From positions 558,001-622,000 of the forward strand of contig CAVWAJ010000008.1 in assembly GCA_963752965.1 (NCBI GenBank): a stretch of 64,000 bases of DNA, written 5' to 3'. The translations under genes and the position numbers were made by a program. Under the pieces are notes generated by a model. It did no database searches, was not told where the DNA came from, and saw nothing but the letters and a program-made list of their open reading frames with translations. Of the stretch, positions 35,422-44,627 are shown piece by piece; position 1 is the stretch's first letter; each line of letters opens with the position of its first letter. The DNA is from QHXW01 sp963752965 (GTDB lineage: Bacteria > Acidobacteriota > Terriglobia > Bryobacterales > Bryobacteraceae).

Positions 35422-36663
35422 ATGTCCATGGACTATCTGATTGTTGACGATTCGGCCGCGATCCGCAAGATACTCCGGCACATGTTGCAGCAAGCTCAGG
35501 TTCCCGTCACAACGGTATACGAGGCGGGCGATGGTGCCGAAGCGTTAGCCATCCTCAAGAACAGGCACGTGAACGTCATTTTCTCCGACATCGACATGCC
35601 CAACATGGATGGACTCCAATTCCTCACCGAGTTGAGATCCAACAGTGCGTGGAAGAGCGTGTCGGTCATTATGATCGCAAGCGAAAGCGGTCAGGCGAAA
35701 GTGAGGGAAGCGGCCCGGCTGGGAGCCAGCGGCTGTCTGAAGAAGCCGTTCACCCCAGGTCAGATAAAAGAAAAGATCGTGGGGAGCATAACCGGCAAGA
35801 TCGATATCCCAGTGGTGGCGGAGGCCGTCGCCGGTGAGCCGCAGTGTCCGTGGGCGCTGTCCACACTTCCCCCTGCTCCATCGGTTGTCATCACGATCAT
35901 GTCCATCCTCCGCGAAAACGACGACGACGACGCTGAGAGGAAGGGTATCGAATGCATTCAAGCCGATCCCGTGTTTGCCGCTGAAGTCCTGCGCGTTGCG
36001 AACTTAGCTTTGGTGAGCTCCCGTCAAGAGACTACAACCATTCAGGGCGCGGTCGCGATCCAGAGTCTGAACCTCGTCCTGGCCCACGCCATCACCACCG
36101 CAATGCGGTCTTACTTAGGAACGACTCTGCGCACCCCGGCTCTGCGGAGTTGCTGGACCCACAGTCTGGCTACCGCCGTCGTATCCAAGGAACTCGCCGT
36201 TGCCTGCCGTACGCGATCGGGAGAGGCGTATACGGCGGGCCTATTGCACGACATCGGCCGGATCGGATTGGCAGTCTGCTACCCGGCCCAATACGCTGAC
36301 ATGCTGAGCATTTCGGAACAACATTCGCTCGATGTGCTGCAATGCGAGCGCGACCTGTTCGATCTGGATCATTGCCAAGCCGGGGCTTGGATAGCGAGGC
36401 AGTGGGGGCTGCCGCCCGACATTGCATGCGCGGCCGAGCACCATCACGAGGAACCGGCCCCGGAGCAGGTCACCGCGCCCACGCTCGCAGCCCTGGGTTG
36501 CCGTCTGGCTGAGACGCTCGGTTTCGGTGTCATGGGACTCGGGACCGCATGGACACTGGAAAAGGTCCGCGAAAACCTGCCGGAATCAGCACAGAATCGT
36601 TTCCGGTCCGACGCCAAGGCTCTCAAGGCCAGCGTGGCAAGGCAGATCGAACAGATCGCTTAA
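35422..36663 (+). CDS. response regulator with HDOD output domain
   Basis: 413 aa. Residues 1-125 are a receiver: YLIVDDSAAIRK acid pocket, phospho-acceptor Asp56 in FSDIDMPNMDG, and CLKKPF with the conserved Lys. Residues ~160-350 match the HDOD domain (an HD-related, mostly non-catalytic fold): VFAAEVLRVANLAL, TTIQGAVAIQSLNLVLA, GLLHDIGRIGLAVCYP. HDOD proteins are used in signalling, chemotaxis and motility control. I chose the ATG at 35422, which has GGAG eight bases upstream and begins the receiver fold; the GTG at 35386 has no SD. Confidence 0.88.
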   Translation: MSMDYLIVDDSAAIRKILRHMLQQAQVPVTTVYEAGDGAEALAILKNRHVNVIFSDIDMPNMDGLQFLTELRSNSAWKSVSVIMIASESGQAKVREAARLGASGCLKKPFTPGQIKEKIVGSITGKIDIPVVAEAVAGEPQCPWALSTLPPAPSVVITIMSILRENDDDDAERKGIECIQADPVFAAEVLRVANLALVSSRQETTTIQGAVAIQSLNLVLAHAITTAMRSYLGTTLRTPALRSCWTHSLATAVVSKELAVACRTRSGEAYTAGLLHDIGRIGLAVCYPAQYADMLSISEQHSLDVLQCERDLFDLDHCQAGAWIARQWGLPPDIACAAEHHHEEPAPEQVTAPTLAALGCRLAETLGFGVMGLGTAWTLEKVRENLPESAQNRFRSDAKALKASVARQIEQIA

Positions 36664-36783
36664 GGCGCGCCTTGCGCACATCTCGCTAGCCATCGCAGCG
36701 GGGAACCGCCACCGTACCCTCGGTGTCTACACTGATAGCCGCACGATGCGGCCGTTCGCAAAGAAGGGGAGTTCCTCGCGTAC

Positions 36784-37605
36784 ATGAAGCTGCTCATCTT
36801 GCTTGCGACTTTACCGTTTGCCGCTTTTGCCGTAACGGGCACTCAAGTCGAGCAGCGCATTCGCGCAGACGTCGCAGCCGGACGACCTGTGGTTGCCCAT
36901 GTCATCGTCGCGCTTTGTGACAATCTCCATCAGGGCATCGTGCCGGTTCCCAAGGCGATCGGCAACGGTCAGAACCCGCGTTCAAACCTCTACTGGGGGG
37001 CGGGTTACGGCGTGCGCTCTTACTTTTCGGGCAAGGCTGGTTACTCCCTCCGCCAGCTGCCATTTTCCGGCCGGGTCCTCGACAAAATCGTGCTCACTAA
37101 GGATCTTCAGAGTTCCGATCATCCTGTTAAGCTCGTGGTCATCGCGGAAGCGTGGGATGGCAACGCGATTGCCGCCGCTATCAACCGGTTCCTGCGACTG
37201 GCCGCGGGACACGACCCGGAGAGCGTCACTGTCGCGGGCGGAGCCACCGTTGCTGCAGGCGGAGATGGCGCGATCATCGCCTTTGTTGGCCACAACGGTC
37301 TGATGGACTTCCCCACACCGTATCGTCCCGAGGTTCGCCCGGGCGCTCTTCCAGGGAGTTCGATCATCCTCGCCTGCGCCAGCAAGCCATACTTTTCCGA
37401 CCTGATCCGTGCCGGCGGCTCCCACGCACTTCTGCTCACCACAGGGTTGATGGCTCCTGAAGCCTATTCTCTTGAGGAAGCGTTGCGCACATTCGCCACC
37501 GGCGGATCAACCATGGACGTGAGGCAGGCGGCTGCCGCTGTCTACGATCGCTTTCAGCATTGCGGTCTGCGCGGCGCCCTGCGCTTGTTTGCGTCGGAAC
37601 CGTAG
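36784..37605 (+). CDS. secreted protein with possible caspase-like His/Cys dyad
   Basis: 273 aa with a clear signal peptide (MKLLILLATLPFAAFAVTG). I do not recognise a named family. The order of elements resembles clan CD cysteine peptidases: a strand with CDNLHQGIVPVP (45-56), IIAFVGHNGLMDF with His170-Asn-Gly, and after 25 residues SIILACASKPYF with Cys198, then a strand with HALLLTTGLMAPEAYS. In caspase-like folds the corresponding residues are His-Gly and Cys after two hydrophobic strands. This is an inference from pattern only. It stands alone between a regulator gene and the YdhR-like gene. Confidence 0.6.
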   Translation: MKLLILLATLPFAAFAVTGTQVEQRIRADVAAGRPVVAHVIVALCDNLHQGIVPVPKAIGNGQNPRSNLYWGAGYGVRSYFSGKAGYSLRQLPFSGRVLDKIVLTKDLQSSDHPVKLVVIAEAWDGNAIAAAINRFLRLAAGHDPESVTVAGGATVAAGGDGAIIAFVGHNGLMDFPTPYRPEVRPGALPGSSIILACASKPYFSDLIRAGGSHALLLTTGLMAPEAYSLEEALRTFATGGSTMDVRQAAAAVYDRFQHCGLRGALRLFASEP

Positions 37606-37662
37606 ATCGCGAATCCCGCCTTCGCTGCCGCCGGCGGCGACGAGAAATCTCCGCGGCAACCA

Positions 37663-37691
37663 TCGACCCCCCACAAATTCGGGTGTATACT
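37663..37691 (+). promoter_or_regulatory. sigma70-type promoter of the YdhR-like gene
   Basis: TATACT (37686-37691) lies 17 bp after TCGACC (37663-37668); each matches four or five of six consensus bases, and a TGT precedes the -10 box. It is 47 bp before the ATG at 37739, which has AAAGGAG nine bases upstream. Confidence 0.5.
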
Positions 37692-37738
37692 ACTTCCCAC
37701 TCAGTTGCGAAAATCGAAATCCGAAAGGAGCGCACACC

Positions 37739-38068
37739 ATGGCTGCCAAGATCCTTCAAGTCAACTTCAAGCTGAACGTTTCGGCCACCGAATACGGCCA
37801 GCTTTGCCAGTCGATCGCCCAGGTCTTCGCCGACGTCCCAGGTCTTCGGTGGAAGGTTTGGATATTAAACGAACAAGAGAAGGAAGCCGGGGGCATCTAC
37901 TTGTTTGAGAGCGAGGAGGCGCTGAACAATTATCTGTCCGGCCCGCTCGCGGCCAAGGTAAAGAGCATCCCCGCGCTGTACGACGTGAACGTCAAGGTGT
38001 TCGATGTCATGGAAGAGGTGACGGCGACGACGCGCGGTCCGGTCACAGCGATGGCGGCGGCGCACTGA
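37739..38068 (+). CDS. YdhR-family putative monooxygenase
   Basis: 109 aa, the size of the small dimeric ferredoxin-like YdhR proteins. Typical features are ILQVNFKLNVSATEY at the N-terminus, PGLRWKVWILNEQEKEAGGIYLFES in the middle, and NYLSGPLAAKVKSIPA near the end. Family members are proposed to be monooxygenases acting on aromatic or polyketide-like substrates, but the reaction is not proven. The start has a strong SD and a promoter-like sequence, so it is probably monocistronic. Confidence 0.8.
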   Translation: MAAKILQVNFKLNVSATEYGQLCQSIAQVFADVPGLRWKVWILNEQEKEAGGIYLFESEEALNNYLSGPLAAKVKSIPALYDVNVKVFDVMEEVTATTRGPVTAMAAAH

Positions 38069-38080
38069 CGGTCGCGGCAC

Positions 38081-38098
38081 TTTTGCCTTTTGCCTTTG
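38081..38098. repeat. short tandem TTTTGCC repeat
   Basis: Two full copies of TTTTGCC (38081-38094) plus TTTG (38095-38098) lie directly at the 3' end of the GH3 gene, in the gap between converging stops. Such heptamer runs can vary in copy number by slippage. Confidence 0.5.
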
Positions 38099-39934
38099 TC
38101 ACTTCGCGGCCGCCGTCGCCGCGAGTTGTATTCCATCCCCGTACTTCGCCAGATCCGGAATCGTGACGGGCAGCCGGCCGCGAATGGGCATCTCGCCGAA
38201 CAGCGCCTTCACCGCCGCTACTTCCGATGGCGGCACTGTGCTGTAGGTGGTCAGATAGGCAGCGACTTTGGGAAAGCTGCTCAGCAGGTACGGGCTTCCC
38301 AGCGAAATAAGTGTTACCGGCTTGCCGGAGGCGATCAGCGTCTCCAGCATTTTCGGGAATCCCGCGGGCAGCGCCACATTGCTGCGCGCCGCCGCCACCG
38401 AAACGAACGCCCCCACCACCGTGGCGTCACAGAACCCGGTGCGTTGTACCGCCACGTCCAGCGCGGCGTCGGGCAGCGAGGGGTCGAGCGTCAGCACCAG
38501 CGCGTCCGGGCTGCGCTTGTGCACTTCCTGCGTGAAGGCCAGGCCCTCGTTCGAGTAGTGGCTTTCCGCCAGCATCAGGAAACAGGTCTTTGCCGGCGCC
38601 CGCAACGGGATCTGCGACTGCTCATTGCGCAACAGCGTCACCGAACGGTCCGCCACTTCCTGCGCGCGGTCGTTGGCCTCGGGGGAATTCACCACGTCGT
38701 CGATGGCTTCCAGATCCACCAGACGCCCGCGATCCAGCCCCACCTTGATCTTGGCGGCCAGCACGCGCGCCACGCTCTGCTCGATGCGTTTTTGCGAAAT
38801 CCGCCCCTTGCGCACCGCCGCCACGACCGCATTGATTGCCACGTCCGCATCCGGCGGCATCAGGATCACGTCCGCGCCGGCCTCGATCGCGCGGACCGAA
38901 GCTTCCGCGTCGCCGAAGTTCTTGACCACCGCGCCCATGTCCATGGCGTCGGTGACGATCAGCCCGCCAAAGCCCAGCTCCTCGCGGAGCAGCTTGGTCA
39001 GCACGGCGGCGGAAAGCGTCGACGGAACATCGGCCGGGGCCAGCGCGGGAACCGAAATGTGCGCCGTCATCACGGCGTCCACGCTTTTGGCGATGGCGGC
39101 GCGGAACGGAACCAGCTCCACTTCATTCAGGCGCTGCCGGTCCACGGTGATCGTAGCCAGTCCCAGATGCGTGTCGGTGGCCGTGTCGCCGTGGCCAGGA
39201 AAATGCTTGACGGTCGTCAGGACGCGATTGCGACGGTCGGAGTCCGCGCCTTCAATGTACGCCTGCACGTGCTGCGACACCACCTGCGGGTTTTCTCCGA
39301 ATGACCGGATATTAATGATGGGATTATCGGGATTATTGTTGACGTCGGCGTCGGGATAGAAGATCCACTGCACACCCAGCGCCCGTGCTTCGCGAGCCGT
39401 CACGGCTCCTTCATACTTGGTCAGCGCCGGGTCGCCCGCCGCCGCGAAGGCCATGGCATGCGGGAACACGGTGGTGCCATTTACGCGCATGGACGCCCCG
39501 CGTTCGAAATCGCCCGAAACCAGCAGCGGCAGCTTGCTCATGCGCTGCAAGCGGTTCACAAACGCCGCCAGCTCGTGCGGCTCGGCGCGCGACACGAGGC
39601 GTCCCTGCGCGACGTTCACCAGAATCAGCCCGCCTACATGCACGTCGCGGATCAGGTGCACGAACTTGCGATACTCCCGCGTGCTGGTGCTGATGGAGTG
39701 CCCGCTGAAGGGAATCATGACGAGCTGCGCCACCTTATCGCGCAAGCTCAGCGACTTCATCCAGCGGCTGACGCTCTTCTGCGCCGTGCGGTCACGGACC
39801 GGGGCCGCGGCGAAGGCAAGCGACACCGCTAGCAAGGCCATGACGAGCACAGCCAACGGCAGCAACCAGCCCGCGCGCATCCAGACGGGGAAACGCGGGC
39901 CTGCCGCTCCGCCGCGCCGCGCCGTCGCTCTCAT
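38099..39934 (-). CDS. GH3-family glycosidase (NagZ-like catalytic domain)
   Basis: 611 aa with an N-terminal membrane/signal segment (GWLLPLAVLVMALLAVSLAFA). The GH3 barrel has the loop KHFPGHGDTATDTHLGL, which contains the Asp-His pair used as acid/base in beta-N-acetylglucosaminidases of the NagZ type, and VTDAMDMGAV with the nucleophile Asp. A second domain of ~200 residues (SVTLLRNEQSQIPL, GSPYLLSSFP, IRGRLPVTIPD) is like the C-terminal domain of longer GH3 proteins. Probable role: peptidoglycan or chitin turnover outside the cytoplasm. Its start overlaps the response-regulator stop (ATGA), so the two are translated together. Confidence 0.88.
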   Translation of the reverse strand: MRATARRGGAAGPRFPVWMRAGWLLPLAVLVMALLAVSLAFAAAPVRDRTAQKSVSRWMKSLSLRDKVAQLVMIPFSGHSISTSTREYRKFVHLIRDVHVGGLILVNVAQGRLVSRAEPHELAAFVNRLQRMSKLPLLVSGDFERGASMRVNGTTVFPHAMAFAAAGDPALTKYEGAVTAREARALGVQWIFYPDADVNNNPDNPIINIRSFGENPQVVSQHVQAYIEGADSDRRNRVLTTVKHFPGHGDTATDTHLGLATITVDRQRLNEVELVPFRAAIAKSVDAVMTAHISVPALAPADVPSTLSAAVLTKLLREELGFGGLIVTDAMDMGAVVKNFGDAEASVRAIEAGADVILMPPDADVAINAVVAAVRKGRISQKRIEQSVARVLAAKIKVGLDRGRLVDLEAIDDVVNSPEANDRAQEVADRSVTLLRNEQSQIPLRAPAKTCFLMLAESHYSNEGLAFTQEVHKRSPDALVLTLDPSLPDAALDVAVQRTGFCDATVVGAFVSVAAARSNVALPAGFPKMLETLIASGKPVTLISLGSPYLLSSFPKVAAYLTTYSTVPPSEVAAVKALFGEMPIRGRLPVTIPDLAKYGDGIQLAATAAAK

Positions 39935-40386
39935 CCGGCCTGGTGCGCCTTGTTGGCTCTCAGGACGCCCTCGGATTCCACGGTCTTGCGCTGGGGCTGC
40001 CGGCTCAGGAGCCGCCGCACCGAACGCAGCAGAAATCCCAACTCGCCCGCGCTTTTCGAAAGCACCACGTCGGCGCCCGTGGATTGCTCCGTCAACCCCA
40101 GCGGCTCCACGAATCCCGAGAGCAAAATGATGGGCAGATCGGGGCGCAACTGGCGCAGGCGCGCAATCAGCTCCGTGCCGTCCATGTTGGGCATGCGGAA
40201 ATCCGTGATGACCAGATCCACCGGCTGGGAGGCGAACACTTCCAGCGCTTCAGCTCCGGTCAGACGCGTGTGCACCACGTACCCCAGCTCTTCGAGAACC
40301 GTGCGGCGCGCCACTAAGCCGTGCGGATTATCGTCAACGAGCAAAATCGTCGCGTTCGGATGTGCCGGCCCAGATGATATTTTCAT
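39931..40386 (-). CDS. single-domain response regulator
   Basis: 151 aa. A receiver domain with ILLVDDNPHG acid pocket, phospho-acceptor Asp62 in ITDFRMPNMDG, and VVLSKSAGE with the conserved Lys. There is no output domain; the C-terminal ~30 residues are charged and probably disordered. It is the first gene of a two-gene unit with the GH3 enzyme (4-bp overlap). The cognate kinase is not in the window. Confidence 0.85.
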   Translation of the reverse strand: MKISSGPAHPNATILLVDDNPHGLVARRTVLEELGYVVHTRLTGAEALEVFASQPVDLVITDFRMPNMDGTELIARLRQLRPDLPIILLSGFVEPLGLTEQSTGADVVLSKSAGELGFLLRSVRRLLSRQPQRKTVESEGVLRANKAHQAG

Positions 40387-40494
40387 GGAACGGTGCGAGG
40401 TTAACAGAGATGTGACGAAAGTGTCAACGATCCTGCATCGAATTGCAATGAAGCACTTTCGAAAGCTTGACTTTATTCCACTTCGCGAGACGCC

Positions 40495-41613
40495 TTATTC
40501 CACCTCGCGCGGCGCCTTGTACCCGGCCTTGGCAATGATCGAATACTTGACCGGTTTGCCCTTCTCGTCGGTCACGCGCAGCGGCTCATTTGTCGCCGGA
40601 TTCACCAGTTCGACCTTAATTTTGCGGAATGAGCCGTCCTTGGCCTGGTTGGTGGACGAGTAGGCCAGCGAGTACTGGTTCCGCAGCGAGTGCGAAATGG
40701 CTTGATAGATCTGCGGGAACTCACCAAAAAAGCGCGGGAAAAACGACATGCCGCCGGTTTCCTTGGAGAAGGTCTTCAGCTCATTTTCGGCTTGCAGGTC
40801 GGTTATGTTCTGGTTGGGCAACCCGCCGTACATACTCACCATCTGCTTTATCCCGATGGCGTAAATGGGCACAGCAGCGTCCTGAATGGCTTTGCGGGCT
40901 TTGTCAAAGGTGAGCTTGCTGAAGGTGTCGATTCCCGTTGCGATTAGCACGATCGCCTTCCGGCCTTCGATCCCGCTCATCCGGTCCTCGGTATCGGCGA
41001 GCGCATCAAACATGTTCGATTCCGAAAAACCCGGAATGCGCAATTGTTGCATGGCCTCGTATGCCTTGCGCTTGTCGCTCGAAAAGTCGGAAAGAATATA
41101 CTCCCTCAGGTCGTAGGAAATCACCGCCACGTAGTCATCCGGCTTCAAGGTCTGCAAGAAGCCGTACGAGGCGGACAGGGTCTGATACCAGACCGAGCTC
41201 CAGTATCGCTGATAGCGGGCGCTGAACTCGATCAGCATGCAGACCGTCATGGGCGCTTCCCCGATGTTGAAGTTCGAAATCTGCTGGGGAACGTTGTCCT
41301 CGAGAATCCGGAAGTTGCCGCGTGGAATGTTGGGGATAGGGTTGCCCCTGTTGTCGAGCACCGCCACATCCACGTTGACCACGCTGGTATCGACCTTGAA
41401 CGCCGGGGCCCCCGGCGGCAGGTCGGCTTTGTTACGGTTGCTCAGCTTAGAGGGAATGGGCGCCTGGTTGGCGTCGGCCGGTGCGTTCGCATCCGTCTTG
41501 CGCGGCTTGGCTACGGTGTCCCCAACGTCCTTATTCGGACCCTCTTGCGCCAGCACGCAGCCCAGCGGCCATAACATCAGCAGAACCAAGGAAATTTTCT
41601 GTAAGGTACGCAT
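40495..41613 (-). CDS. secreted VWFA-related protein (TIGR03436 type), second copy
   Basis: 372 aa. Signal peptide (KISLVLLMLWPLGCVLAQ), a Pro/Asn-rich spacer, a strand-rich region (VNVDVAVLDNRGNPIPNI; FRILEDNVPQQISNF) and a VWFA-like domain whose metal site is atypical: the position of DxSxS reads MLIEFSARY. ATGIDTFSKLTF stands where the third metal loop is expected. It ends in RKIKVELVNPATNE, as in the copy at 5501-6496. I chose the ATG at 41613, which has AGGG eight bases upstream. Confidence 0.78.
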   Translation of the reverse strand: MRTLQKISLVLLMLWPLGCVLAQEGPNKDVGDTVAKPRKTDANAPADANQAPIPSKLSNRNKADLPPGAPAFKVDTSVVNVDVAVLDNRGNPIPNIPRGNFRILEDNVPQQISNFNIGEAPMTVCMLIEFSARYQRYWSSVWYQTLSASYGFLQTLKPDDYVAVISYDLREYILSDFSSDKRKAYEAMQQLRIPGFSESNMFDALADTEDRMSGIEGRKAIVLIATGIDTFSKLTFDKARKAIQDAAVPIYAIGIKQMVSMYGGLPNQNITDLQAENELKTFSKETGGMSFFPRFFGEFPQIYQAISHSLRNQYSLAYSSTNQAKDGSFRKIKVELVNPATNEPLRVTDEKGKPVKYSIIAKAGYKAPREVE

Positions 41614-41793
41614 ACACCTGCCCTCACGTTGCATGATATCTCATAAGGACGATCCGACACCGCAGGAGGTTTCCCTGCCCGCGGCACCCCTATCTTGGAC
41701 GTCAAACCCCACTGGTGTCGCTGGGCCGGCCAGACAAAACAAGGTCGGCGTATTATGCTGACAGGTTGGCGTTTCGGGGGGAGAGGAGTGGCT

Positions 41794-42630
41794 ATGAACC
41801 CTTTGGTGGTGAAGCCCGGGGCAGCAAGCGGCGAGGTTTTGCGCGTGACGCAGGAGCGCGCCGGGTGGCAGACGATTTCGTTACGGCTGATCCGGCTGGC
41901 GAAGGGCGCGAGGCACGCCATCGCGCAGCCCGGTGAGGAACTGGCGCTGGTGATGTTGGGCGGGCAGGCGGCGGTTCGCGCGGGGGGACAATTTTGGGGG
42001 AGCTTGGGTGGCCGGGCCAACGTTTTCGCCGGAATGCCGCACACGCTTTACCTGCCGGTTGGCACCGAGCGTGTCGAAATTGAGGCGTTGACGGATTCGT
42101 GCGAGGTTGCAGTGTGCGGGGCGCGCGCGAGCCGACAGTTTCCGGCAGTGGTGATCGAGCCAACGGCCGTGGAAGTGGAGATTCGAGGCGGCGCCAACGC
42201 GACGCGGCAGATCAACCACCTCGTGAAACCAGAGTTTCCGGCGGATCGATTGCTGGTGGTGGAAGTGTACACGCCGAGCGGAAACTGGTCGTCGTATCCG
42301 CCGCACAAGCACGACGCGCATAATCCTCCGGGAGAAGTGGATCTGGACGAAATCTACTTTTACAAGATTTCGCAGCCGGAAGGGTTTGCCATTCAGCGCG
42401 TTTACACGCGCGACGGACGGCGCGACGAGACGCTCACGGTTCGCGATAACGAAGTAGTGCTGATTCCGGAGGGCTACCATCCGGTGGTGGCGGCGCACGG
42501 TTACGATTGCTACTACCTGAATGTGCTGGCGGGTTCGGCGCGGTCTATGGCGGCGAGCGACGATCCGGATTATGCGTGGGTGCGCGGGACGTGGAACGCG
42601 AAAGATCCTCGCCTGCCTCTGGTATCCTGA
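41794..42630 (+). CDS. iolB: 5-deoxy-glucuronate isomerase
   Basis: Converts 5-deoxy-glucuronate to 5-dehydro-2-deoxy-gluconate in myo-inositol degradation. 278 aa, a bicupin; the metal-site motif YPPHKHDAHNPPGEVDLDEIYFY supplies two His and a Glu, and PEGYHPVVAAHGYDCYYLNVLAG the last ligand. I chose the ATG at 41794 with AGGAG six bases upstream. It is the first gene of the iol operon; iolC follows after 9 bp. Confidence 0.92.
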   Translation: MNPLVVKPGAASGEVLRVTQERAGWQTISLRLIRLAKGARHAIAQPGEELALVMLGGQAAVRAGGQFWGSLGGRANVFAGMPHTLYLPVGTERVEIEALTDSCEVAVCGARASRQFPAVVIEPTAVEVEIRGGANATRQINHLVKPEFPADRLLVVEVYTPSGNWSSYPPHKHDAHNPPGEVDLDEIYFYKISQPEGFAIQRVYTRDGRRDETLTVRDNEVVLIPEGYHPVVAAHGYDCYYLNVLAGSARSMAASDDPDYAWVRGTWNAKDPRLPLVS

Positions 42631-42639
42631 GACCCTCGC

Positions 42640-43587
42640 GTGGACATCACCATTTTGGGCCGGATTGGCTACGACCTCTACTCGGAAGAACCGCACGTTC
42701 CACTGCCCCAGGTGCGGCGATTCTCGCGGTACCTGGGCGGATCGAGCGCGAATATGGCGGTCGGGCTGGCGCGCCTGGGCGCGAGCGTCGGCATTATCGC
42801 CAGCCTGGGCACGGACAGCCTTAGCGAGTTTCTGATTCAATTTCTCCGCGCGGAAAAGGTGGACACGAGCCGTGTGCAGAGAGCGCCCGGATTCCTGCCA
42901 TCGCTGGCCCTGACGGAGGTTTCGCCGCCGGATCACTTTCCGCAAGTGTTTTACCGTCGCGATCCCGCCGATACGAGGCTGGAAGTGACGGACGAGGATC
43001 TGCACTATATTGGCGCGAGCCGGATGTTTATCACCAACGGCACGTCACTGTGCGCGCCGCCATCGCGGGAATCGACCTATCGGGCGCTGGAGCGCGCGAA
43101 GGAAGCGGGCTGCCGCGTGGTGCTGGATGTGGATTACCGGTCGATGTCCTGGACGAAACCGGAAGATGCAGGAATGGCCGTGCGGCTGGCGCTGCCGTTT
43201 GTGGATGTGCTGATCGGAAACGATCTCGAATTGAAGCTGGTAGCTGGTGCGGGTGGACTGGATGAGGCGGTGACCAAGCTGCGACCGCGGGTTCCGATGC
43301 TGGTTTCGAAGCTAGGGGACAAGGGGACGCGGGTCTGGGTTGGCGACGAACCGGTGTTTCTGGCGCCTTATTCGGTGCCGGTGGTTTCGACGATTGGAGC
43401 GGGCGACGGATTTGCATCCGGCTTTCTGTTTGGTCTTGTGCGAGGGCTGCCGGTGATCGAGTGTCTGCACTACGGAAACGCGGCGGCGGCGGTTGTGGTG
43501 AGCCGGTTGAGCTGCTCGGAGGCCATGCCGACGCTGGCCGAGGTGGAACAAATCATCCGGGAGCAGCGCGGAACGCGGGGAGATTGA
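42640..43587 (+). CDS. iolC: 5-dehydro-2-deoxygluconokinase
   Basis: PfkB-family kinase that phosphorylates 5-dehydro-2-deoxy-gluconate, the step after IolB; 315 aa. LGGSSANMAVGLARLG is the sugar-binding signature, LDVDYRSMSW and VLIGNDLELKLVAG the middle motifs, and STIGAGDGFASGFLFG the catalytic Asp loop. The start is a GTG at 42640. It lies between iolB and the aldolase gene with 9-bp and 8-bp gaps. The product should be cleaved by the next gene's aldolase. Confidence 0.9.
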   Translation: MDITILGRIGYDLYSEEPHVPLPQVRRFSRYLGGSSANMAVGLARLGASVGIIASLGTDSLSEFLIQFLRAEKVDTSRVQRAPGFLPSLALTEVSPPDHFPQVFYRRDPADTRLEVTDEDLHYIGASRMFITNGTSLCAPPSRESTYRALERAKEAGCRVVLDVDYRSMSWTKPEDAGMAVRLALPFVDVLIGNDLELKLVAGAGGLDEAVTKLRPRVPMLVSKLGDKGTRVWVGDEPVFLAPYSVPVVSTIGAGDGFASGFLFGLVRGLPVIECLHYGNAAAAVVVSRLSCSEAMPTLAEVEQIIREQRGTRGD

Positions 43588-43595
43588 ACGGACAA

Positions 43596-44606
43596 ATGTT
43601 TTGCAGCAAGCAGTTTCTTTCGGACGCGGTGATTGCGCGGTTGGTGGACGCGAGGGTTAGCGATCCCGACTTTGCGTTGCGAGTTGCCGGGCGCCGCAAG
43701 CGGAGGGAGCGCCTCGCGCCCGACGGGAAGCTGAACATTCTGGCAGCGGACCATCCGGCGCGGGGAGTGACCAAAGTTGGCGATGACGCGCTGGCGATGG
43801 CGGATCGCCGCGACTATCTGGCTCGCATTTGGCGCGTGCTGATCAGCAACCGGGTGGACGGGTTGATGGCCACGATGGACATCCTGGAAGACCTGCTCAC
43901 GATCGACGGATTCGTGCGGGACGCGGGCGGTCCACCGTCGCTGGACGAGAAGGTGCTGATCGCAAGTTTGAATCGGGGTGGACTGGCGGGGGCATCCTGG
44001 GAGATGGACGATCCGATCACGGGACCATCGCCGGCAACGTGCGCCACATGGCGGCTGGATGGCACGAAGATTTTGTGGCGGGTGGCGGATGGCGAGGCGG
44101 GCTCACTGAAGACCATGCTCGCCAGCGCACAAGCGATTACCGAGGCCAACGCTTTACGGCTGCCGACATTCCTGGAACCGCTGCCGGTGACGAAAGGCGA
44201 CAAGGGCTACGCGGTGGTAAAGACCAGCGAGGCATTGGCGCGCATCGCGGGCGTGGCCTCCGCGCTGGGCGACAGCAGCCGTTATTTGTGGCTGAAGCTG
44301 CCGTATTGCGACGGGTACGAAACGGTGGCGCGCGCAACTACGCTGCCGATCCTTTTGCTGGGTGGCGAATCGGCGGGAAGTCCGGCGCCGTTCTTGAATC
44401 AACTGGCCGCGGCGCTCGCGTCGGGACCGAATGTTCGTGGCGCCCTCGTGGGCAGAAACGTTTTGTATCCGGGTGACGAAGATCCGCTGGCTGTGGCCGC
44501 GGCCGCGGGTGGAATTATTCATGATGGGATGCCGGCAGAAGAAGCGTTGCAGTCGTTCGCGGCGAATCGGGGACGCGACATGGACTACCTGTCGCGGCAC
44601 ATCTGA
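43596..44606 (+). CDS. Cgl0158-family (beta/alpha)8-barrel aldolase-like protein
   Basis: 336 aa. The sequence fits the DeoC/LacD-like class I aldolase group named for Cgl0158, which is found in actinobacterial inositol clusters. Visible features: LNILAADHPARGVTKVG, DGLMATMDILEDLL, VLIASLNRGGLAGASWEMDD, DSSRYLWLKLPYCDGYE with a candidate Schiff-base Lys, and LPILLLGGES. In the pathway it would take the place of IolJ and cleave 2-deoxy-5-keto-gluconate 6-phosphate; that is an inference from position. I chose the ATG at 43596; a TTG at 43584 overlapping the iolC stop is an alternative. Confidence 0.75.
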   Translation: MFCSKQFLSDAVIARLVDARVSDPDFALRVAGRRKRRERLAPDGKLNILAADHPARGVTKVGDDALAMADRRDYLARIWRVLISNRVDGLMATMDILEDLLTIDGFVRDAGGPPSLDEKVLIASLNRGGLAGASWEMDDPITGPSPATCATWRLDGTKILWRVADGEAGSLKTMLASAQAITEANALRLPTFLEPLPVTKGDKGYAVVKTSEALARIAGVASALGDSSRYLWLKLPYCDGYETVARATTLPILLLGGESAGSPAPFLNQLAAALASGPNVRGALVGRNVLYPGDEDPLAVAAAAGGIIHDGMPAEEALQSFAANRGRDMDYLSRHI

Positions 44607-44627
44607 TCACGCGTTGAGGAGGGCGGA

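Noticed and set aside
38090..39304. 404-codon plus-strand frame inside the GH3 gene
   Set aside because: His/Arg/Gln-rich composition typical of an antisense shadow; the minus strand has all GH3 motifs.
41881..43005. 374-codon minus-strand frame across iolB and iolC
   Set aside because: It spans two clear plus-strand genes and has shadow-like Arg/His composition.
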